DNA from: CAG-917 sp051883555
GTDB lineage: Bacteria > Bacillota > Clostridia > Christensenellales > CAG-917
Direction of reading: 5' to 3'
DNA: 7,297 nt
NCBI GenBank assembly: GCA_051883555.1
Contig: JBJETY010000048.1
Span: 1-7,297, forward strand
Part shown: positions 1 to 5,412 of the stretch, piece after piece
Numbering within the stretch: the stretch's first letter is position 1
Layout: the number at the start of each line of letters is the position of its first letter
The notes under the pieces: generated by a model
The model's database searches: none
Seen by the model: only the letters and a program-made list of their open reading frames with translations
What the model was told of the DNA's origin: nothing
Position numbers and translations under genes: made by a program

Positions 1-788
1 TTTCCGATTTCAGAAAGACGGGGGCAATCGAACGTGCGGTTATGTTTATTAACCTTGCAAACGATCCTGCTATCGAACGTATTGCAACTCCGCGTATGGC
101 ATTGACCGCGGCGGAATATCTTGCATTCGAAAAGGATATGCACGTTCTTGTTATAACGACGGATATTACAAACTATGCGGAAGCTCTCCGTGAAGTTTCG
201 GCGGCAAGAAAGGAAGTTCCGGGTCGTCGTGGATATCCGGGCTATCTTTATACGGACCTTGCTACAATTTATGAACGTGCAGGTCGTATCGTAGGTAAGA
301 AGGGCTCTATAACTCAGATTCCTATCCTTACCATGCCTGAAGACGATAAGACGCACCCGATTCCTGACCTTACGGGATATATTACCGAAGGACAGATTAT
401 TTTAAGCCGTGAATTGCACAAGAAAGGTCTTACGCCTCCGATTGACGTTATGCCGTCGCTTAGCCGTCTTAAAGACAAAGGTATCGGCGCCGGAAAAACG
501 CGTGAAGACCACGCTGACACAATGAACCAGCTTTTCTCCGCATATGCTGCAGGTAAGCAGGCAAAAGAACTCAGCTCAATTCTCGGTGAATCGGCGTTGT
601 CGGAAGTCGATAAAAAATATGCGCATTTTGCCGAAGAATTTGAGAATCAATACGTTTCGCAAGGTTTTTATACCAATCGTACGATTGAAGAGACTTTGGA
701 TCTCGGTTGGAAACTTCTCGGACTTTTGCCGAAGAGCGAACTTAAACGTATAAGAGATTCATACATCGAAAAGTATTTGAAACAATAA
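1..788 (+). CDS. ntpB: V-type ATP synthase/ATPase subunit B, 3' part (5' end outside window)
   Basis: This is the non-catalytic B subunit of the V1/A1 head, which alternates with subunit A in the hexamer that couples ATP turnover to H+ or Na+ movement. The frame is open from the window edge (first full codon at base 3), so about 262 C-terminal residues are seen of a family length near 455-465. The Met codon at 42 is internal: the residues before it (TGAIERAV) are already conserved family sequence. Visible family blocks include EYLAFEKDMHVLVI, EVPGRRGYPGYLYTDLA, TMPEDDKTHPIPDLTGYI and PSLSRLKDKGIG. The Arg of the SLSRL block (codon 465-467) matches the position described in V1 enzymes as the arginine reaching into the A-subunit nucleotide site. 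The end, SELKRIRD followed by KYL, is typical, so the C-terminus is intact. The gene is also called atpB. It is followed after 22 bp by subunit D, the usual B-D order. Whether the enzyme pumps H+ or Na+ cannot be read here because the membrane ring gene is not in the window. Confidence 0.97.
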   Translation, partial: SDFRKTGAIERAVMFINLANDPAIERIATPRMALTAAEYLAFEKDMHVLVITTDITNYAEALREVSAARKEVPGRRGYPGYLYTDLATIYERAGRIVGKKGSITQIPILTMPEDDKTHPIPDLTGYITEGQIILSRELHKKGLTPPIDVMPSLSRLKDKGIGAGKTREDHADTMNQLFSAYAAGKQAKELSSILGESALSEVDKKYAHFAEEFENQYVSQGFYTNRTIEETLDLGWKLLGLLPKSELKRIRDSYIEKYLKQ

Positions 789-800
789 GCCATTTATATA

Positions 801-805
801 GAGGT
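801..805 (+). promoter_or_regulatory. Ribosome binding site of V-ATPase subunit D
   Basis: GAGGT lies five bases before the ATG at 811. A second in-frame ATG three codons later (820) would be too far from it, so the site favours 811 as the start. Confidence 0.7.
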
Positions 806-810
806 TTGTC

Positions 811-1458
811 ATGTCTATTATGAACGTAAACCCGACGCGAATGGAGTTAAGACGACTTAAAGTACGTCTTAAAACAGCCGTAAGGGGACACAAGTTGTTA
901 AAGGATAAATCTGACGAAATGATCAGACGTTTTATGATTTACGTTCGTGAAAACCGTACGTTAAGGCAGGAAGTCGAAAAAGAATTATCTTTTGCATTAA
1001 AGGACTTCATGCTCGCTCGTGCAGTTTCTTCCGACGCCGTAATCGAGGAAGCTATTGCTTTGCCTAGCGTTAAAGCAGAACTCGAAACTACGACCGTAAA
1101 CGTAATGAGCGTAAACGTTCCGTCTTTTTCTGCAGTAGAAAGCGGTACGAAAGAGCTTTATCCGTATTCGTTTGCTAGCGTAACCAGCGAACTCGATTTA
1201 TCGATTTCAACGCTCAGCAGTTTGCTCGGCAAAATGCTCCGCCTTGCTGAAATCGAAAAGACGTGTAATATGCTTGCCGATGAAATCGAAAAGAATAAAC
1301 GAAGAGTTAACGCTCTCGAATACGTTATGATTCCGCAACTTGAAGAGACGATAAAGTATATAACTATGAAGCTTGACGAAAACGAAAGGAGCGCAACGAT
1401 ACGACTTATGAAAGTCAAATCGATGATTGCCGTTCGTGACGGCCAGGCGGATAGCTGA
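811..1458 (+). CDS. ntpD: V-type ATP synthase/ATPase subunit D (central rotor stalk)
   Basis: Subunit D is the asymmetric coiled-coil shaft that turns inside the A3B3 head and links it to the membrane ring; it is the V-type counterpart of F-type gamma. The 215-residue length is normal for the family. The N-terminal helix carries the signature NPTRMEL followed by RGHKLLKDK (residues about 7-33). The C-terminal helix carries RRVNALEYVMIP (164-175) and then a long charged heptad-like stretch to about residue 205. The middle third (about 75-130) is the more variable globular part. The start at 811 is supported by GAGGT five bases upstream. The gene follows subunit B by 22 bp and precedes the calcium pump by 13 bp, with no terminator on either side, so it is read as the last V-ATPase gene of an operon. 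It is also called atpD. Nothing appears broken or missing. Confidence 0.96.
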   Translation: MSIMNVNPTRMELRRLKVRLKTAVRGHKLLKDKSDEMIRRFMIYVRENRTLRQEVEKELSFALKDFMLARAVSSDAVIEEAIALPSVKAELETTTVNVMSVNVPSFSAVESGTKELYPYSFASVTSELDLSISTLSSLLGKMLRLAEIEKTCNMLADEIEKNKRRVNALEYVMIPQLEETIKYITMKLDENERSATIRLMKVKSMIAVRDGQADS

Positions 1459-1459
1459 T

Positions 1460-1465
1460 AGGAGG
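1460..1465 (+). promoter_or_regulatory. Consensus Shine-Dalgarno site setting the start of the calcium pump
   Basis: AGGAGG lies six bases before the ATG at 1472 and two bases after the subunit D stop. It decides the start: an in-frame ATG at 1427 lies inside the subunit D gene and would add 15 residues (reading MPFVTARRIAD) unlike any P-type ATPase N-terminus. Confidence 0.85.
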
Positions 1466-1471
1466 AAATTG

Positions 1472-4360
1472 ATGAAATTTTTTAGTACCGATTCCAAAAA
1501 CGTCATCGAAGAAGTTAAGACGTCGGCGGATAAGGGTTTGACTGCTGCGGAAGCTTCCGAAAGACTCGCCGCAAACGGAAAAAACGAACTTGACCAAGGC
1601 AAGAAAAAAAGCATCTTTGTAAAGTTTTTGGAACAGTTTAAAGACGCTATGATAATCGTATTGCTTTGTGCCGCAGTTGTTTCCGCCGTAATTTCAATAG
1701 TCGAAGGACAGTATTACGATTTAATAGACGCAGGACTTATATTGATTATCGTAATCGTCAATGCGATTATCGGCGTTACTCAGGAGGCAAAAGCAGAGGC
1801 GGCATTGGAAGCTTTGAAGAATATGAATAAGCCTTTCTGCAAAGTTATCCGTGACGGCGAAATGATAAAGATAAAATCCGAAGAGCTTGTCGTGGGTGAC
1901 TTAGTCGTTCTCGAGGCAGGCGATATCGTTCCCGCAGATATAAGACTTATCGAAGCCATGTCGCTTAAAGTTGAGGAGTCGGCGCTTACCGGCGAATCCG
2001 TTCCGAGCGAAAAGGACGCCGAAGCCATTTGCGACGAAGAAGCGCCGCTTGGCGACAGAAAGAATATGGTTTACAGCTCGGGCGTGGTTTCATACGGAAG
2101 AGGCAAGGGCGTTGTCGTCGGAACGGGCATGAATACCGAAGTGGGTAAAATCGCAAAAATGCTCGGCGAACACGAAGACGAACAGACTCCTTTGCAAGTT
2201 CAATTGGCTAAAACGGCAAAAATTCTTTCCGTAATCGTGCTTGCAATAGCGGCAATTATCTTTGTCGTTAAAGTATGTATGAGCCTTGGCGGTACTACGC
2301 TTATAGCGGACGCGGTTATCGATTCGTTTATGACGGCAGTAGCTATAGCCGTTGCGGCAATTCCTGAGGGACTGCCTGCGGTTGTTACAATCGTTCTTGC
2401 GATAGGCGTTCAGCGAATGAGCGAAAAACGTGCAATTATAAGAAATTTACCGGCAGTTGAAACTCTCGGCTGTTGTGAAGTTATATGTTCGGATAAGACG
2501 GGTACTTTAACTCTCAATCAAATGACGGTTAAGGGCATTTATACGACGTCTGCAGGAAGTTATGAAGTAGATAACGAAGACAAAAAAGCTGATTACTCCG
2601 TCGATACGTTGATAAAAGGAATGACGCTTTGTAACGATACCGTTTTCAGCGACGGAAAACTTCACGGCGATCCTACCGAGACGGCTTTGGTTGCATATGC
2701 CAGACTTATCGGGTACGACAGCGAAGAAATGATAAAGTCGAATCCTAGGGTAGGAGAAATTCCTTTTGACAGCAAGAGAAAACTTATGTCTACAATCAAC
2801 GACACTAAGGACGGAAAGATTGCTTTCATAAAGGGCGCTCCTGATATTTTGATTGAAAAATGCAGTGAGATTCTTGACGGCGACAAAGTCAGAAAAATAA
2901 CTTCGGACGATTTGAAGAATATCAAATCTGCAAACAGCGCAATGGCGCATAAGGCTCTCAGAGTTTTAGCCGTAGCGTTTAAAAAGAATAATCTTGAAAT
3001 CGATAGTCTTGAAAGCAATATGATTTTCGTGGGCTTGGTTGGTATGATTGACCCTCCTCGTCCGGAAGTAAAGGAAGCCGTTAAAGTATGTAAACGCGCC
3101 GGTATGCGTCCTATTATGATTACGGGCGACCATATCGACACGGCAAGCGCGATTGCCGAGCAGATAGGAATTTTGCGTAAAGGCGATTGGGTTATTACGG
3201 GAGCGGAACTCGATAAACTTTCAGACGAAGAATTCCACAAGAATCTTCATAAATATCGCGTGTTTGCCCGAGTTTCACCTGAAAATAAAGTAAGAATTGT
3301 TAAGGCGTTTAAGTCTTTTAAAAAGATTTGCGCAATGACTGGCGACGGCGTTAACGACGCACCGTCAATAAAAACGGCTGATATCGGTATCGGCATGGGC
3401 ATAACGGGAACGGACGTTTCTAAGGGCGCCGCCGATATGGTACTTGCAGACGACAACTTTGCAACGATTATCGCCGCCGTAGAAGAAGGCAGAAAGGTTT
3501 ATAGCAACATAACGAAAGCTATACAGTTTTTGCTCAGTGCGAACATAGCGGAAGTTTTATGTTTGTTTATCGCAACGGTCTTCTTGTCGATAGGCGTTCC
3601 TGGCGGCGTAGAATTTTTAACTCCTGTTATGATTTTATGGGTTAACCTTGTAACCGACTCTCTTCCGGCTCTTGCTCTCGGTATGGAGCCTGCCGAAAAG
3701 GATATTATGAATTATCCGCCGCGAAAAACGGGCAAGAGTATGTTCTCAGGCAAAATCGGCAGAAACATTTTGATTCAGGGTATTATGCAAACCGCTTTGG
3801 TTATGCTTGCATACTGCATAGGCAGCTATATTATGGAAGGCGCACATGCTGCGTTGGACCACAAAGAAGGCATGACGATGGCATTTATAACGCTCAGCTT
3901 CATTCAGTTGTTCCATGCTTATAATATGCGTTCGCAGACACATACGATTTTCAATAAAAAATTGTTTAAAAACAAAATGATGAATATATCTTTCATCATA
4001 GGCGCTGTTCTTATGGTATTGGCAGTCAATCTCGACAGCTGGATTCCTGGTGAAATCGAAATTTTCGGTACAACTCAGATAACGGCTGTAGATTGGGTAA
4101 TCTGTATTGCTTGTGCGTTTGCAATCGTTCCTGTCGTTGAGTTGCAGAAAGTAATTGAAAATGCAATAGCAAAGAAGAAAGCTTTAAATAGCGGTGCAGA
4201 GTTGACCGAAGAAGAAATTCTCATAAAACTTGATCAGGATTTCGACAACAATATGATTGAATACTTAAATTCTAAAGGCGGAAAGATCGATTTAGAAGAA
4301 GAGAATGAAAAAGTTGAAGTAGAAGCACCGTCTGAAGAAGATAAGAAAAAGGGTGAATAA
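1472..4360 (+). CDS. Cation-translocating P-type ATPase, P2-type Ca2+ exporter
   Basis: This membrane pump uses ATP to drive Ca2+ out of the cytoplasm and resembles the SERCA/PMCA-like bacterial pumps. It has 962 residues counted from the ATG at 1472. The N-terminal cation ATPase domain (about 10-60) precedes membrane helices M1-M2 (about 58-104). The actuator loop has TGES at 173-176. M3-M4 (about 250-310) include PEGLP at 298-302. The phosphorylation motif is DKTGTLT with Asp341. The nucleotide domain has KGAPD at 454-458, and the hinge has TGD at 551-553 and TGDGVNDAP at 623-631. M5-M10 span about 685-890. Ca2+-ligand positions of SERCA site II and M5/M6 are kept: the M4 Glu of PEGLP, Asn691 and Glu694 in M5, and Asn725, Thr728 and Asp729 in the M6 motif NLVTD. 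The M8 position that is Glu in SERCA appears to be Gln812, as in plasma-membrane-type pumps, which suggests one Ca2+ per cycle (inference). About 70 cytosolic residues follow M10, ending in a very acidic tail. The gene sits 13 bp after V-ATPase subunit D and ends the operon before the terminator at 4546. Ca2+ specificity rests on motif similarity; Mn2+ transport is also possible. Confidence 0.95.
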   Translation: MKFFSTDSKNVIEEVKTSADKGLTAAEASERLAANGKNELDQGKKKSIFVKFLEQFKDAMIIVLLCAAVVSAVISIVEGQYYDLIDAGLILIIVIVNAIIGVTQEAKAEAALEALKNMNKPFCKVIRDGEMIKIKSEELVVGDLVVLEAGDIVPADIRLIEAMSLKVEESALTGESVPSEKDAEAICDEEAPLGDRKNMVYSSGVVSYGRGKGVVVGTGMNTEVGKIAKMLGEHEDEQTPLQVQLAKTAKILSVIVLAIAAIIFVVKVCMSLGGTTLIADAVIDSFMTAVAIAVAAIPEGLPAVVTIVLAIGVQRMSEKRAIIRNLPAVETLGCCEVICSDKTGTLTLNQMTVKGIYTTSAGSYEVDNEDKKADYSVDTLIKGMTLCNDTVFSDGKLHGDPTETALVAYARLIGYDSEEMIKSNPRVGEIPFDSKRKLMSTINDTKDGKIAFIKGAPDILIEKCSEILDGDKVRKITSDDLKNIKSANSAMAHKALRVLAVAFKKNNLEIDSLESNMIFVGLVGMIDPPRPEVKEAVKVCKRAGMRPIMITGDHIDTASAIAEQIGILRKGDWVITGAELDKLSDEEFHKNLHKYRVFARVSPENKVRIVKAFKSFKKICAMTGDGVNDAPSIKTADIGIGMGITGTDVSKGAADMVLADDNFATIIAAVEEGRKVYSNITKAIQFLLSANIAEVLCLFIATVFLSIGVPGGVEFLTPVMILWVNLVTDSLPALALGMEPAEKDIMNYPPRKTGKSMFSGKIGRNILIQGIMQTALVMLAYCIGSYIMEGAHAALDHKEGMTMAFITLSFIQLFHAYNMRSQTHTIFNKKLFKNKMMNISFIIGAVLMVLAVNLDSWIPGEIEIFGTTQITAVDWVICIACAFAIVPVVELQKVIENAIAKKKALNSGAELTEEEILIKLDQDFDNNMIEYLNSKGGKIDLEEENEKVEVEAPSEEDKKKGE

Positions 4361-4545
4361 TTTTTAAATAATTTATGTACTGCAACTGCTGAAACGTTTA
4401 AAGTCGTTCGGATTTTAATTTAATTTTACGCAGGTTTAATTAAGAAAGAATTTAATGCGGCAGTGAAAACGTGATAGAATATTTGGCAGTTGAAGCGTAA
4501 ATAATTTGTAAATAAACAATTTTAAAACATGTATGGCGTAGATAT
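4361..4545 (+). other. Gene-free trailer between the calcium pump stop and the terminator
   Basis: No ORF of useful length with a ribosome site is seen on either strand: ATG codons on the + strand close within a few codons. The stretch contains the palindrome AAACGTTT at 4392-4399. CAACTGC at 4383-4389 and GCAGTTG at 4486-4492 form a 7-bp inverted pair. Three loosely similar motifs combine a CAGT- or CTGCT-like core, GAA and a C-G-T core, around 4386, 4459 and 4486. None is strong enough to name. The simplest reading is a long 3' untranslated region of the operon. Confidence 0.5.
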
Positions 4546-4577
4546 AAAAGGCTTGCTTAGCAAGCCTTTTATTTTTT
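4546..4577 (+). terminator. Strong intrinsic terminator of the V-ATPase/calcium pump operon
   Basis: A perfect 11-bp stem, AAAAGGCTTGC at 4546-4556 and its complement at 4560-4570, closes a 3-base TTA loop. It is followed by a T-rich tail (ATTTTTTATTTTAT). Its position, 185 bp after the pump stop with no gene between, fits the end of the operon. The A-run on the other side would also let it work on the - strand, but no - strand gene is seen nearby. Confidence 0.9.
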
Positions 4578-4582
4578 ATTTT

Positions 4583-4734
4583 ATAATTCAGGTTAAAACT
4601 ATCAAACAAGTTTGGGTATAAACTATTCAATAAATTAGGTTATAAAATATCCGACAAATTGAGTTTAAACTATTTAATAATTCAGGTTAAAACTATCAAA
4701 CAAGTTTGGGTATAAATTATTCAATAAATTAGGT
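4583..4734. repeat. First two copies of a 94-bp higher-order repeat inside the array
   Basis: Bases 4583-4640 and 4677-4734 match at 57 of 58 positions (C at 4623, T at 4717) at an offset of exactly 94 bp. Each higher-order copy contains four different basic units in the same order. A third, more diverged four-unit copy covers about 4778-4869, and half a fourth covers about 4870-4911. Units one, two, three and four of each copy resemble their counterparts more than their neighbours, for example ACTATCAAACAAG in the first unit of copies 1 and 2 and ACTATTTAATAATTC in the fourth unit of copies 1 and 3. Confidence 0.85.
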
Positions 4735-4911
4735 GAAAATATCTAACAAATTAAGTTATAAATTATTTAATAATTCTGATTGTAAATTAACTAATAAGTT
4801 TGGTTATAGAATCAAATAAATTATGTTATAAAATACCTAATAATAAGCTATAAACTATTTAATAATTCAGGTTGAAAACTATCAAATAAGTTAGGTTGCA
4901 AATCAACTGAT
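4591..4911. repeat. AT-rich tandem array, about 14 units of 22-25 bp
   Basis: Units start near 4591, 4615, 4638, 4663, 4685, 4709, 4732, 4754, 4778, 4802, 4824, 4846, 4870 and 4894. A typical unit begins GGTTATAAACTATT and ends in an A/T-only tail such as AATAAATTA or AATAATTCA. The GG pair at the unit head is almost the only G/C in each unit. Unit length varies (20-25, mostly 22-24) and every phase contains stops, so the array is not coding in its present form. There are no unique spacers between units, so it is not a CRISPR array. It starts directly after the terminator tail and runs up to a T9-G10 tract. A further degenerate unit (GGTTGTGCGGTAACTAATAG at 4948-4967) lies beyond that tract. 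Its role is unknown: it could be an inert minisatellite, a protein-binding array or an origin- or partition-like element. Confidence 0.85.
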
Positions 4912-4912
4912 A

Positions 4913-4931
4913 TTTTTTTTTGGGGGGGGGG
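4913..4931. repeat. T9-G10 homopolymer junction
   Basis: Nine T (4913-4921) run straight into ten G (4922-4931). The G run is striking in a region that is otherwise nearly free of G and C. It sits inside the right end of the tandem array, since one more degenerate unit follows. Tracts of this kind change length by slippage, so the exact length here may be uncertain or an artefact of sequencing. Confidence 0.9.
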
Positions 4932-5366
4932 ATTTACAAAATGCTTAGGTTGTGCGGTAACTAATAGTTTAAAATCGTTTTGGATTATCGGCGTTATATG
5001 CAACGGACGTTTGCAAAAAGCCCATAAAATTAAGATATAAAACGGATAAATATATAAAACGGATAAAATGAATTTTAATAGGTTTCTTTAATTGTTTTAT
5101 CTATGGCGTCATATGCGTTACGTTGACGGTGAGTTGCTTTGGATTGCAGTTTAGTCTTTTGTCTGTTCACATAAAAATTTTAAAAAAGTTTATAAAAATT
5201 AACGATTATTAAATTTTAAATTGCAAACACCGAATCTAAATAACTTATTGAATAAATTGCGTATCGAATAACGTATAATTCGATTTAATTTAAAGGAAAC
5301 CAAAAAGGGAAAATGAAAATCAAATTTGTTTTAAATTTATACAAATTATTAAGTTTTTTATTGGGG
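4932..5366. other. AT-rich intergenic stretch upstream of the PI-PLC-like gene
   Basis: No convincing gene is seen. The first part, about 4970-5160, is mixed in composition and includes weak inverted pairs such as CGTCA at 5107-5111 with TGACG at 5124-5128. The part from about 5165 to 5230 is nearly all A/T, with A- and T-runs. A TATAAT at 5274-5279 has no well-spaced -35 box (TTGAAT at 5248-5253 gives a 20-bp spacer), so it is not called as a promoter. Confidence 0.5.
5035..5067. repeat. Tandem pair of a 16-bp direct repeat
   Basis: ATATAAAACGGATAAA occurs at 5035-5050 and again at 5052-5067, identical, with one base between. The 17-bp period differs from that of the 23-bp array upstream, so this is a separate repeat. 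It could be a tandem binding site, but no regulator is known here. Confidence 0.8.
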
Positions 5367-5369
5367 TAG
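5313..5369 (+). CDS. Possible 18-residue hydrophobic small ORF (doubtful)
   Basis: ATG at 5313 opens 18 codons ending at TAG 5367-5369 and reads MKIKFVLNLYKLLSFLLG: basic at the start, then hydrophobic. AGGG at 5306-5309 is a possible ribosome site but is only three bases from the ATG. The base composition is that of the surrounding AT-rich DNA, where Lys, Leu and Phe codons arise by chance. It ends just where the next promoter's -35 box begins. It could be a leader peptide or nothing at all; no family is recognised. Confidence 0.15.
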   Translation: MKIKFVLNLYKLLSFLLG

Positions 5370-5395
5370 ACAAAACGAAAAACATATTTTATAAT
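5367..5395 (+). promoter_or_regulatory. Sigma-A type promoter of the PI-PLC-like gene
   Basis: TAGACA (5367-5372, one mismatch to TTGACA) and a perfect TATAAT (5390-5395) are separated by exactly 17 bp. An A/T-rich stretch upstream could serve as an UP element. Transcription should start near 5401-5403, leaving a leader of only about 10-12 bases before the ATG at 5413. Confidence 0.8.
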
Positions 5396-5401
5396 TTAAA
5401 C

Positions 5402-5408
5402 AAGGTGG
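5402..5408 (+). promoter_or_regulatory. Ribosome binding site of the PI-PLC-like gene
   Basis: AAGGTGG lies four bases before the ATG at 5413 and supports that start. The predicted transcript 5' end falls at its first bases, so the leader may consist of little more than this site. Confidence 0.7.
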
Positions 5409-5412
5409 AAAA

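Noticed and set aside
1427..1471. Upstream in-frame ATG extending the calcium pump by 15 residues
   Set aside because: It overlaps the conserved end of subunit D, lacks a ribosome site and adds unrelated sequence. The AGGAGG before 1472 clearly marks the true start.
1207..1614. Long - strand frames opposite subunit D and the calcium pump
   Set aside because: They are antisense shadows of well-recognised conserved genes and have no ribosome sites or family features.
4436..4630. 64-codon reading frame on the - strand
   Set aside because: It starts at a TTG inside the tandem array, runs through the intrinsic terminator, has no ribosome site and has a composition set by AT-rich DNA.
4591..4911. 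CRISPR array
   Set aside because: Units follow each other with no unique spacers, no dyad repeat is seen and there are no cas genes nearby.
4591..4911. Degenerate repeat-protein gene on the - strand (reads like PNLLNSLYPNLFDSF for a short stretch)
   Set aside because: Unit length varies and is mostly not a multiple of three, and stop codons occur in every frame, so no continuous coding is possible.
4931..5400. tRNA or other known RNA gene in the gap
   Set aside because: No cloverleaf-like arms or TTCGAAT-type T-loop signature is seen on either strand.
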